NCBI GenBank assembly: GCA_018335795.1
Contig: JAGXRP010000077.1
Span: 144,285-208,284 of the forward strand
DNA: 64,000 bases
From: Desulfobulbaceae bacterium
GTDB lineage: Bacteria > Bacteroidota > Ignavibacteria > Kapaibacteriales > UBA2268
Reading direction: 5' to 3'
This document shows, piece by piece, positions 16,736-24,134 of this stretch (the stretch's first letter is position 1; every line of letters begins with the position of its first letter). The position numbers were made by a program, and so were the translations under genes. The notes under the pieces were generated by a model that saw only the letters and a list, made by a program, of their open reading frames with translations, had not been told where the DNA came from and did not search any database.

Positions 16736-17285
16736 TTATTTCCTTAACCAATGGTTGAAGTAGTTTTCTTAATATAATTCTGGCTCTGTACACTCTTATT
16801 TTAGCCAGTGAAAGTTCGATTTGTAAAATGTCTGCGATTTCTTGATAAGTACATTCCTCATATTCACGCAATATTACGGCTTCTCTCAGAGGAACGGGTA
16901 ACATTTGCATTGCTTTATCAATTTGGTCTTTCAATCCAATGTCTTGATTTGAAGTTCTGTCCGGTTGATGGAAAGTCTCATCGTATGATTCATGTTCTTT
17001 TTTCTGACGTAAATAGTTGTAGCAAGTGTTTCGAGCTATAGTAAAAAGCCAAGCAGAGAAATTCTGTCCATTAAAAGCATCACGTTTTTCATAAATTCTC
17101 ACAAAAGTTTCTTGGAAAGCATCTTCAGCTAAAATTTCATCTCCAAGCATTTTCACACAGTATCGGTAAACTTTAGGTGCATAGTTCTGATATAGCAAGT
17201 GGAATGCTTCTGCACTGCCATGATTGAGCGCCTTAGTGGCGTTCTGAAGTTCGTCTTCTGCTATATTTTTTTTCTTAAATAACAT
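16725..17285 (-). CDS. ECF-type RNA polymerase sigma factor
   Basis: Alternative sigma factor of 186 residues that directs RNA polymerase to stress or envelope genes. Region 2 is at about residues 25-95 (YQNYAPKVYRYCVKMLGDEILAEDAFQETFVRIYE, then FSAWLFTIARNTCYNYLRQKK). Region 4 is at about 120-175 (LPVPLREAVILREYEECTYQEIADILQIELSLAKIRVYRARIILRK). Both are intact and of normal length. The stop overlaps the start of the anti-sigma-like gene. A candidate housekeeping-type promoter at 17437-17467 lies about 145 bases upstream of the start. Confidence 0.95.
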   Translation of the reverse strand: MLFKKKNIAEDELQNATKALNHGSAEAFHLLYQNYAPKVYRYCVKMLGDEILAEDAFQETFVRIYEKRDAFNGQNFSAWLFTIARNTCYNYLRQKKEHESYDETFHQPDRTSNQDIGLKDQIDKAMQMLPVPLREAVILREYEECTYQEIADILQIELSLAKIRVYRARIILRKLLQPLVKEINES

Positions 17286-17436
17286 TTTTCAAAATTGTCA
17301 ACCTTAACTAATACTTGAAACACAGTAATTGTCCAAAAAGTTACAAATTTTTTTCATTTTCATGAAATTTCTTTAACTTATTTTTCTATATTCTCAAAAA
17401 AATCATCATAAAGTTATATTTATTATACATTTAGTT

Positions 17437-17467
17437 CAAAATTAAGCTATCTGAGTGAGATAACAAA
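17437..17467 (-). promoter_or_regulatory. Candidate Bacteroidota-type promoter for the ECF operon
   Basis: On the minus strand TTTG (17467-17464), a 19-base spacer and TAATTTTG (17444-17437) match the Bacteroidota sigma-A pattern fully. It lies in the 195-base gap between the sodA terminator and the sigma gene and would give a leader of about 145 bases. Confidence 0.5.
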
Positions 17468-17480
17468 ATTTCAAGTAATG

Positions 17481-17510
17481 AAAAAGCCCGACATTATAAA
17501 TATCGGGCTT
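17481..17510 (-). terminator. Intrinsic terminator of the superoxide dismutase gene
   Basis: A stem AAGCCCGA/TCGGGCTT (17484-17491 with 17503-17510) is followed on the minus strand by T residues at 17485-17481. It lies 23 bases after the superoxide dismutase stop codon. Confidence 0.85.
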
Positions 17511-17532
17511 GGAAATTCGATTTGTGTTTGTT

Positions 17533-18258
17533 TTATTTGTACAAAGCCAGCGTTTTATCAAATTGCTCGGAAACATACTCCCAATTGATTACATTCATGA
17601 ATGCTTTTATGTAATCGCCACGTTTGTTCTGATATTTGAGATAATAGGCATGTTCCCACACATCCACGGGCAAAATCGGAATTGTAACCCATTGAGTAAG
17701 ATTGCCTTGGCGTTCGGCTTGCATTACTATTAATTTATCGGCAACCGGTTCATAAGACATTATTCCCCAACCGGAGCCTTCTACTGCACCTGATGCAGCG
17801 GCGAATAGTTTGACGAATCCATCAAATGAGCCAAAAGATTTGTTGATATACTTGTTCAAATCCGTACTGCGATTGCCTTGCTTTGGTCCCATTACATTCC
17901 AAAAAATGGAATGAAGAAAATGCCCACCACCATGGAAAGCTAATTCACGTTCCCAATGCTTTATAATAGCAAAATCGTTGTTATTGATAGCTTCTTGAAT
18001 TTTATCAGTTGCTGTGTTTAAACCCTTTACATAACCGGCATGATGAATGTCATGATGAAGTTTCATTGTTTGTTCATCAATATGTGGCTCAAGTGCATTA
18101 TAAGCATAGGGTAATTCAGGTAAAATATATTTCCCTGATGAGTCAACTGTTTTATCCAAATTATTGATTTTGAGTTTTGATTGAGCCAAAGATGTCATTG
18201 GAAAAACGGAAGCAGCACCCAAAACTGCACCTGCAGTTAAAAATTCTCTCTTATTCAT
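17533..18258 (-). CDS. sodA: Superoxide dismutase, Mn-type, with N-terminal export signal
   Basis: Converts superoxide to hydrogen peroxide and oxygen. The ATG at 18258 is chosen over 18273 because AAGGA lies seven bases upstream and falls inside the longer frame. The first 26 residues (MNKREFLTAGAVLGAAS...) look like a signal peptide, possibly Tat type with Lys-Arg in place of Arg-Arg, so the enzyme should be periplasmic or surface-exposed. Metal ligands in this numbering are His68, His116, Asp199 and His203 (DVWEHAYYL). Glycine in GGGH before the second ligand and the Gln near position 184 fit Mn-type rather than Fe-type enzymes, by alignment to the E. coli pair from memory. Its ribosome site lies in a hairpin. 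Confidence 0.92.
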   Translation of the reverse strand: MNKREFLTAGAVLGAASVFPMTSLAQSKLKINNLDKTVDSSGKYILPELPYAYNALEPHIDEQTMKLHHDIHHAGYVKGLNTATDKIQEAINNNDFAIIKHWERELAFHGGGHFLHSIFWNVMGPKQGNRSTDLNKYINKSFGSFDGFVKLFAAASGAVEGSGWGIMSYEPVADKLIVMQAERQGNLTQWVTIPILPVDVWEHAYYLKYQNKRGDYIKAFMNVINWEYVSEQFDKTLALYK

Positions 18259-18259
18259 G

Positions 18260-18304
18260 AAAAAGTCCTTCAAGCAATTTTTGATTTAGTTTTGCCTGAA
18301 GGAC
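18260..18304 (-). promoter_or_regulatory. Hairpin covering the sodA ribosome-binding site; also resembles a terminator of dsbD
   Basis: An 11-bp stem with one G-U pair joins 18294-18304 to 18265-18275 with an 18-base loop. On the minus strand the 3' arm (GCTTGAAGGAC) contains the AAGGA ribosome site of sodA and runs straight into five T residues and then C-ATG. It therefore has the form of an intrinsic terminator for the upstream dsbD gene, while also being able to hide the sodA ribosome site. Which role dominates cannot be told from sequence. Confidence 0.7.
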
Positions 18305-18340
18305 GAATTTAGTTTTTATATGTTTGAATTTTAAGTCGGA

Positions 18341-20326
18341 TTAATTCGAGGCTTTTTTCAAAAATTCAATGAATTCGGACTCATCTCTCGTGAACCCTTT
18401 TGAAGATATCATTTTCTCGTTAGGCGTAAGAATGACGTATAGTGGCAATTCGATAGACCCGAATGTCTCTCGTTGCATTTCACGGTTTGCCAAGTCTGTC
18501 GGATTTCGGCTGTCAGTGTAAAGTTTAACTTTTATCATATTTTGCATTAAGCCATGTATTGGTGCCCGTGGGAACATATTTGTCTCCATCCACCTGCAAT
18601 TAGTACATTGCCAACCTGTGAAATCGATGAATAATGGTTTGTTTTCTTCTTTCGCTTTTGCAATGGCTAAATCATAATCTTTGAACCAATATTCTTCAAC
18701 ATTGGAAGATGTCACTCCCGACATCGAGAAAGCAGCTGAGTTTACTCCGTATTCCTTAGGAGGTAGGAAAGCATCTAATTCACCAAGAGGTTTACCCAAA
18801 AGCCCTGTGCCAAGCCAAATAGTAATTGTACCAAAAACCAATGCAAATATTATCCTCATAGAGCTAACGCTGCTAACTTCGGAGTCATGTGGTAATTTAT
18901 ACCAACCTAAGATATAAGCAACTATGAGAACGCCACAAATTAGCCAAATTGAAATGAAAACATCCTTAGGGATTAATTCAAATGACCAGAATAGGTCTGC
19001 ATTTGAAAAGAATTTGATGGCAGCAGCAATCTCAATAAAGCCCATAACTACTTTTACATTATTCATCCAACCACCTGATTTGGGCAACTTGGTCATAAAT
19101 GACGGAAATAGTGCGAGCAAGAAAAATGGAGCTGCAAATACTGCTGAAAATCCTAACATCCCGAGAATTGGGTAAAACCATTCTCCGGAACTGACTGATA
19201 TCAAAGACGAACCCACAAATGGAACTGTACAAGTAAATGATGTAAGAGAAAAGACTAATCCCATCATCAATACACTGCCTATGCCGTCGCCGGTTGATTT
19301 CTTATTTAACAAATTAAGCAGTGACGGTGGTATTTGAATTTCAAATGCACCGAATAAATTAAGTGCAAAGATTACAAATATTGCAGCTATTGCAAGATTC
19401 ACCCAACCATTCGTGGCTAATTGGCTAATACCCGTTGGTCCAAAAAAGATTGACACCATGAACCCTATCATAGTGAATGTCAGTATTATCCCTAAGGAAT
19501 AGACAAGTGAATCTCGCAAACCTGTGCCCTTACTCTTTTCAGCCCTTTTGGTGAAAAATGATACAGTAATCGGTATCATTGGGAAAACGCAGGGTGTAAG
19601 CAATGAGACGGCACCCATCAACATTGAAAACCAAATATAAGAAAATATGCCTTCTTTTTTCTTTTGGTCAATTATTTCACTTGATTCTGTTTGCGCTTTT
19701 TCGGACTTTTTATCTGCTCGTTCAAAATCTTTGTCCACACTTTCATCGTATTGATAAGACGGGAAACCATCTTCTGAGTATGTCGCATTTACTTTAATAA
19801 AATCTGATAGGTCAGATTCCGAAAAAGTCATAATCTCGGACGATATTTGTCCTGAATATTCTTCACCGGGTAAACACCTGACTGTATCGCAAAGCTGAAC
19901 AAAGAAAACAGCTTTGGCGCCTATTTCAGCTAAATTAGCATCTTTCTTAATTTTGACTGGTACATAAAATTCATATTTTGTTTTATAAATTTCTATATCA
20001 AATTCAAAGCCTTCGTCATATTTGACGAGTGGTTTTGGAGCGAAAATGTGTTTGGGGAGTTCAAAAACATCTGCGGGTTGTATTGAAATTTCCGACGGCA
20101 TTGGACCAATGCCTTCTTCGCCAATGATCTCTACCATTCCATAGGTGTACCAATAATCATCCATAGTGACGACCATTTTTACCATGATTACGTCGCCGGC
20201 TTTTACTTCGGTTTTATTTGCATAAGCTGAGATTTTGATGTGGTCGGAGCCTTGAACGGCATAAACTAAGGAGCTGTTGAAAATGAACAGTGCTGAAATA
20301 ATAGCAATTATGATTTTAACATTCAT
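18341..20326 (-). CDS. dsbD: Thiol:disulfide interchange protein DsbD-like
   Basis: Moves reducing power from cytoplasmic thioredoxin across the inner membrane to periplasmic thiol proteins. The ATG at 20326 is used because GGA sits eight bases before it and inside the longer frame. A signal peptide is followed by a periplasmic DsbD-alpha-like domain with a cysteine pair (LCDTVRCLPG). The transmembrane DsbD-beta part has its two redox cysteines in LLTPCVFPMIP and SFTCTVPFVG. The C-terminal thioredoxin domain has Cys574-TN-Cys577. At about 661 residues it is longer than the E. coli protein, with a charged linker after the first domain. It lies upstream of the exported superoxide dismutase, so both serve envelope redox balance. 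Confidence 0.92.
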   Translation of the reverse strand: MNVKIIIAIISALFIFNSSLVYAVQGSDHIKISAYANKTEVKAGDVIMVKMVVTMDDYWYTYGMVEIIGEEGIGPMPSEISIQPADVFELPKHIFAPKPLVKYDEGFEFDIEIYKTKYEFYVPVKIKKDANLAEIGAKAVFFVQLCDTVRCLPGEEYSGQISSEIMTFSESDLSDFIKVNATYSEDGFPSYQYDESVDKDFERADKKSEKAQTESSEIIDQKKKEGIFSYIWFSMLMGAVSLLTPCVFPMIPITVSFFTKRAEKSKGTGLRDSLVYSLGIILTFTMIGFMVSIFFGPTGISQLATNGWVNLAIAAIFVIFALNLFGAFEIQIPPSLLNLLNKKSTGDGIGSVLMMGLVFSLTSFTCTVPFVGSSLISVSSGEWFYPILGMLGFSAVFAAPFFLLALFPSFMTKLPKSGGWMNNVKVVMGFIEIAAAIKFFSNADLFWSFELIPKDVFISIWLICGVLIVAYILGWYKLPHDSEVSSVSSMRIIFALVFGTITIWLGTGLLGKPLGELDAFLPPKEYGVNSAAFSMSGVTSSNVEEYWFKDYDLAIAKAKEENKPLFIDFTGWQCTNCRWMETNMFPRAPIHGLMQNMIKVKLYTDSRNPTDLANREMQRETFGSIELPLYVILTPNEKMISSKGFTRDESEFIEFLKKASN

Positions 20327-20400
20327 TATAGATTCCAATATGATAGTTACATTTTTACTTATGACGAAATTAACATATTTTCCTTATTTAAAATATTTTT

Positions 20401-21417
20401 TTATTCTAAATCTTTGAAATATGGAATAATTCTTTTATCTTCAAAATATTTTTTAGGTCCCGATTTCTTACGAATTCGTTCATTGAGCTTTTCGGAAAAG
20501 ACCTGCGAAGCATCATAACCGTATGTACGGAGCAAGTAATTGACGGCAATCACTTCCGCAATAACTGTAATATTTTTTCCTGAAAAAATGGGCAACTTAA
20601 CTTTTGAAACCTCAATCCCCATTATATTGATACTTTTCTCATCTAAACCTGTTCGTGTATAACTTTCCTGGTCATCCCAATCTTCAAGCTCAACAACGAT
20701 TTCGAGCCGTTTTTGAAATCGAATAGAACGGATACCAAACATTTGTCTGATATCAATAATTCCCAGACCCCTAATTTCCATAAAATGCTGTACTAATGAT
20801 GTACCTGTGCCCATCAAAAGTGATTCTTTTTTTGATGTAAGCATCACAACATCATCTGCTACAAGTCGGTGACCACGTTCAATCAAGTCAAGCGCTATCT
20901 CGCTCTTTCCTATGCCACTTCTGCCAACGAAAAGGCAACCAACGCCATAAATATCTACAAATGAACCATGCACTACTAATTGAGGTGAAAATTGGTCATC
21001 AAGAAAATCAGAAAGCATAGTGAAAGCTTTAGTTGTGTCATATTCGGTCATGAAAACAGCAATTCCGGCTGCGACAAATACATCGAGCAGTTCTTTTTCC
21101 AACGAATTGGAATTAGTAAGTATGACGCATGGTATTTGGAATTCGCAAATTTTTTGCAATGATTTGATTCGAGCGGCATGAGATAGACTTTTCAAATACA
21201 AAGTTTCAGTATTCCCGAAAATTTGAACTCTCTGATAAGTGAATAATTCCACATATCCTGCTAATGCCAATTGTGGTCGGTGAAGATTCTTATCGGTTAT
21301 GAAATTTTCAAGTCCCGTCTCTTCAGTGAGTTTAACAAATTTGACGGGAGAATTCAATAGCATTGCAACAGGAATCTTATCCTGCACCATCGGTTTTAAG
21401 TCATCAATTTGTCTCAT
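20401..21417 (-). CDS. hprK: HPr kinase/phosphorylase
   Basis: Bifunctional enzyme that phosphorylates or dephosphorylates a serine of HPr or an HPr-like protein. The 338 residues contain the N-terminal domain (to about 135), the Walker A loop GRSGIGKS at 165-172 with RGHRLVADD following, and the C-terminal family block with GLGIIDIRQMFG and LPIFSGKNITVIAEVIAVNYLLRTYG. GGAG eight bases before the ATG supports the start. In Gram-negative bacteria without a sugar phosphotransferase system the target is often an Npr-type protein; none is visible here. It follows the hpf gene by 73 bases, a common neighbour in this group. Confidence 0.94.
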   Translation of the reverse strand: MRQIDDLKPMVQDKIPVAMLLNSPVKFVKLTEETGLENFITDKNLHRPQLALAGYVELFTYQRVQIFGNTETLYLKSLSHAARIKSLQKICEFQIPCVILTNSNSLEKELLDVFVAAGIAVFMTEYDTTKAFTMLSDFLDDQFSPQLVVHGSFVDIYGVGCLFVGRSGIGKSEIALDLIERGHRLVADDVVMLTSKKESLLMGTGTSLVQHFMEIRGLGIIDIRQMFGIRSIRFQKRLEIVVELEDWDDQESYTRTGLDEKSINIMGIEVSKVKLPIFSGKNITVIAEVIAVNYLLRTYGYDASQVFSEKLNERIRKKSGPKKYFEDKRIIPYFKDLE

Positions 21418-21490
21418 GAATAACTCCGTTTCTAAACAATAAAGGGGACAAACGAATGCCCCCCTATGTTACAAAAATACAAAAAACAAA

Positions 21491-21799
21491 TTAGACTTCA
21501 ACACCTTTTGTGCGAACGCTTATTTGTTTGGTTTTCAACTTTTTAATTTGCCGAACCACCTTGTCTGCAGCACTATTTAGACTTTTATGGAAGTCGTCTG
21601 AGCCATCCTTACCTACAAGTGTAGCTCCTTGAAGATGTGTTGTTATTATTACTGTTTTATCTGTTTCATTGAGGAATTCGACATTGGTGCTGATGATTCC
21701 GTCATGATATTTGACAAAAGATTCAGCATGTGCAATAGCATCATCGTGTAATTTCGGGTGATGTCCTTTTGTGTGTCTAAAAGTTACCTGGGTTTTCAT
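21491..21799 (-). CDS. hpf: Ribosome hibernation-promoting factor, short form (HPF/RaiA)
   Basis: A 102-residue ribosome-binding protein that blocks the decoding site and promotes 70S or 100S dormancy. The chain shows the alternating strand and helix pattern of the S30AE family, with VKYHDGIISTNVEFL and ending in the basic helix AADKVVRQIKKLKTKQI. It lacks the C-terminal dimerisation domain of long HPF, so it would need a partner for 100S formation. A strong AGAGGTGG lies just before the ATG. It probably shares a transcript with hprK. Confidence 0.9.
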   Translation of the reverse strand: MKTQVTFRHTKGHHPKLHDDAIAHAESFVKYHDGIISTNVEFLNETDKTVIITTHLQGATLVGKDGSDDFHKSLNSAADKVVRQIKKLKTKQISVRTKGVEV

Positions 21800-21838
21800 A
21801 AATCCACCTCTATAATTAATTTAAAAAAATGGTGAATC

Positions 21839-21868
21839 AAACAAGCGTTACATTAACGCTGCTTGTTT
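21839..21868 (-). terminator. Hairpin between beta-barrel gene and hpf
   Basis: Arms AAACAAGCGTTA (21839-21850) and TAACGC-TGC-TTGTTT (21854-21868) pair over 12 bp with a three-base bulge and a CAT loop. On the minus strand no T run follows, so it may be a weak or factor-assisted terminator of the beta-barrel gene or a leader structure of hpf. Confidence 0.5.
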
Positions 21869-21880
21869 ATATTAAACGTC

Positions 21881-22702
21881 TCAAATATTTCTTTGTTTTG
21901 ATGAACCAACCTTTCTATTAAAATTAAAAGAAATATTAACACTCAATTGTAAGTATCCCGGAACAAAGTTTACCTTTTGATTAAGGCTTTCCTTTGGTGG
22001 GTTAAATTGTTGCCGCACCTTGTTAAACATATCAGCACTAACTACTGTATGGGAGTATGAAGCTTCGATAATCAAACTGCCAAGAAAAAAATCTTCGTAA
22101 TTTTTATCAAAACCAAGCTCAACGCCGGCATAAACTCTGCCGAAAGCTCCAATATCAGTATCATCGTAATTCAAACCACCGATTCTTGAATCTTGTTCGA
22201 TTGTCGAATTCACACCTTCTTCCCATTTAGTATTGATTACAACCATACCAAGTCCAAGACCTGAATAAGTACGAAATTGTGAAGTATAGGGCATATAGTC
22301 AAGAGATAGAAACAATGGCATATTGGTTATTTCGAAATTCTGATGAAGATTTCTGTATCCTTTCAAACCGGATTCGTCAACCATTTGACCATTGCTCGAG
22401 CTAAAACTTACAACTTGAAAATTCGCATGGAATCCGAATCGAAATTCAGGTGAAATAGTTACTTTTGTGCCTACGGATAGAGTCGGCATGATAGCCATGA
22501 GTCGTTTCGTCGAGCCGAATTCATTCAAAAAAACATCGAAGAAAGCATCAGAACCACTCGAAAAGCCTCCACCAATGCCAAGAATGACAATAGATTTCAA
22601 ATCATACTTCTGCTCTTTCAAAATCACTTCTCCATTAGCACGCTCTGAATCAAACATCCAAGTACCAAAAATTATCACAAATATTATTACTTTCTTCATC
22701 AT
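21881..22702 (-). CDS. Outer-membrane beta-barrel protein
   Basis: A predicted small outer-membrane barrel of about 270 residues. The frame is open to 22741; the ATG pair at 22702/22699 is preferred because it gives an ordinary signal peptide (MKKVIIFVIIFGTWMF...), but no start has a ribosome site and the longer start is only ten bases after accD. The body has repeated amphipathic strands (GFHANFQVVSFSSS, FRTYSGLGLGMVVINTKW, FGRVYAGVELGF, LIIEASYSHTVVS) in the style of PorT-like or OmpX-like barrels, and the final strand is LQLSVNISFNF. The ligand or role is unknown. It lies between accD and hpf, which says little. Confidence 0.66.
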   Translation of the reverse strand: MMKKVIIFVIIFGTWMFDSERANGEVILKEQKYDLKSIVILGIGGGFSSGSDAFFDVFLNEFGSTKRLMAIMPTLSVGTKVTISPEFRFGFHANFQVVSFSSSNGQMVDESGLKGYRNLHQNFEITNMPLFLSLDYMPYTSQFRTYSGLGLGMVVINTKWEEGVNSTIEQDSRIGGLNYDDTDIGAFGRVYAGVELGFDKNYEDFFLGSLIIEASYSHTVVSADMFNKVRQQFNPPKESLNQKVNFVPGYLQLSVNISFNFNRKVGSSKQRNI

Positions 22703-22750
22703 ATTTATTGAGAAAATAAGAAATATTTTCAAACTGTGCAAATAATTTTT

Positions 22751-23590
22751 TTAATTTTTAAACCATTGTAGGATAATTGTCAATTCACTCTTCAAATTGT
22801 TGCGTGAGATAATGCAATCCATAAAGCCATGTTCGAGCAGGAACTCTGCTCTTTGGAATCCCGAGGGTAATTTCTTGCGTATAGTCTGCTCTATTACGCG
22901 AGGTCCGGCAAAACCAATCAAGGCACCGGGTTCGGCGATATTTATATCTCCGAGCATTGCAAAAGATGCTGTTACGCCTCCTGTTGTAGGGTCCGTCAAT
23001 ATAGATATAAACGGAATGCCGCTCTCACCCAATTCAGCAAGAATTGCAGATGTTTTTGCCATTTGCATAAGTGAGAAGGGAGCTTCCTGCATACGAGCAC
23101 CACCGGAAGCAGAAATTATGATTAGTGGGATTTTCTTCTTTAGAGATAATTTGGCTGCTCTGTAAATTTTTTCTCCGACTACCGAACCCATACTACCGCC
23201 AATGAAATTGAAATTCATACAACAAAATGTTACTTCAATCCCTCCGATTTTTCCAATTCCGGTAGTAATTGCATCATTCAGTGATGTTTTTTTTATACTG
23301 TCAACAATCCTATCGGGATAAGCTTTTGTATCGGAAAATTCCAATGGGTCGCCGGAAGTTAGGTTTGCTTCATTTTCGACGAAAGTAGCTTTGTCAATCA
23401 ATATTTCAATATACTCTTTGCTACCTATTCGAAAATGGTGGTTGCATTTATTGCAAGTATAAAGTTGAGATTCGAGTTCGGTTTTGTATATTATTTCGCT
23501 ACAAGATGGGCATTTTGTCCATAATCCATCGGGCATTTCCCGGGGTCTTGTATCATCAATGTTTGTCTGTGACCTCTGAAACCAAGCCAT
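22751..23590 (-). CDS. accD: Acetyl-CoA carboxylase carboxyltransferase subunit beta
   Basis: With AccA it transfers the carboxyl group from biotin to acetyl-CoA, the first step of fatty acid synthesis. The N-terminal zinc ribbon has Cys27, Cys30, Cys46 and Cys49 (CPSC and CNKC). The carboxylase core follows with GGSMGSVVGEK, SGGARMQEAPFSLMQMAKT and GVTASFAMLGDI. The length (279) is normal. GGAGG nine bases before the ATG supports the start. The accA gene is not in the window. Confidence 0.96.
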   Translation of the reverse strand: MAWFQRSQTNIDDTRPREMPDGLWTKCPSCSEIIYKTELESQLYTCNKCNHHFRIGSKEYIEILIDKATFVENEANLTSGDPLEFSDTKAYPDRIVDSIKKTSLNDAITTGIGKIGGIEVTFCCMNFNFIGGSMGSVVGEKIYRAAKLSLKKKIPLIIISASGGARMQEAPFSLMQMAKTSAILAELGESGIPFISILTDPTTGGVTASFAMLGDINIAEPGALIGFAGPRVIEQTIRKKLPSGFQRAEFLLEHGFMDCIISRNNLKSELTIILQWFKN

Positions 23591-23594
23591 AATG

Positions 23595-24134
23595 TCAATC
23601 CTCCTTAGGAACTAAAGATTCGTCTAATAAATCTTCGAAATCATTATTGAAAATATTATATATAACATTAAACTTTAAGATGTGCTCATTATTGTAAAAC
23701 GGTGGAAAAAGCAATGTGATAGAATCAAGCCCCATATCTTTGAATCTTGCATCTGTGACAAAATATTCCATATTCGACTTATGAATGACGAAAAATTCCT
23801 TGTTGATATAATGCTTAATGATTTTAATCAAATTCACCCGGAACTTTCGTTCTTTCAGCTTTCTTTCAAGATTTATGGCTTCTTTAGCTTTGAGCAAATC
23901 AATGTGATTTTGGTTATAAATACAAAAAACATTTCGTTTGTCTGCAATGAACATAGGAATATCTCGTGATGGCTCCAATGATTCGACGGGCTTGATAACT
24001 AAATTGTTGACTGTCGCACTTTGCAATCTGCCCGTTACGGCTTTGACTTTGCCGTCCTTAGCATAAATAACGCTTACAATTGCACCTACGTGATTGAATA
24101 TTATCTTGTAAACCACATCAGAAAACATTATCAT
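23595..24134 (-). CDS. Hypothetical protein of unknown family
   Basis: I do not recognise this 179-residue protein. The start overlaps the stop of the upstream PH-domain gene in an ATGA junction and has AGGAG six bases before it. The N-terminal 65 residues (VVYKIIFNHVGAIVSVIYAKDGKVKAVTGRLQSAT...) look like a small beta-barrel of the Sm or SH3 kind. A basic helix (LERKLKERKFRVNLIKIIKHY) follows, then an acidic C-terminus. No signal peptide or membrane helix is seen, so it is probably cytoplasmic. It lies between PH-domain membrane proteins and accD with only four bases to accD. A link to lipid or envelope metabolism is guessed from position only. Confidence 0.6.
   Translation of the reverse strand: MIMFSDVVYKIIFNHVGAIVSVIYAKDGKVKAVTGRLQSATVNNLVIKPVESLEPSRDIPMFIADKRNVFCIYNQNHIDLLKAKEAINLERKLKERKFRVNLIKIIKHYINKEFFVIHKSNMEYFVTDARFKDMGLDSITLLFPPFYNNEHILKFNVIYNIFNNDFEDLLDESLVPKED

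Noticed and set aside
21436..21470. GGGG/CCCC hairpin between hpf and hprK as a terminator
   Set aside because: The stem is only about five base pairs with a long loop and a poor T run, so I did not list it as a feature.
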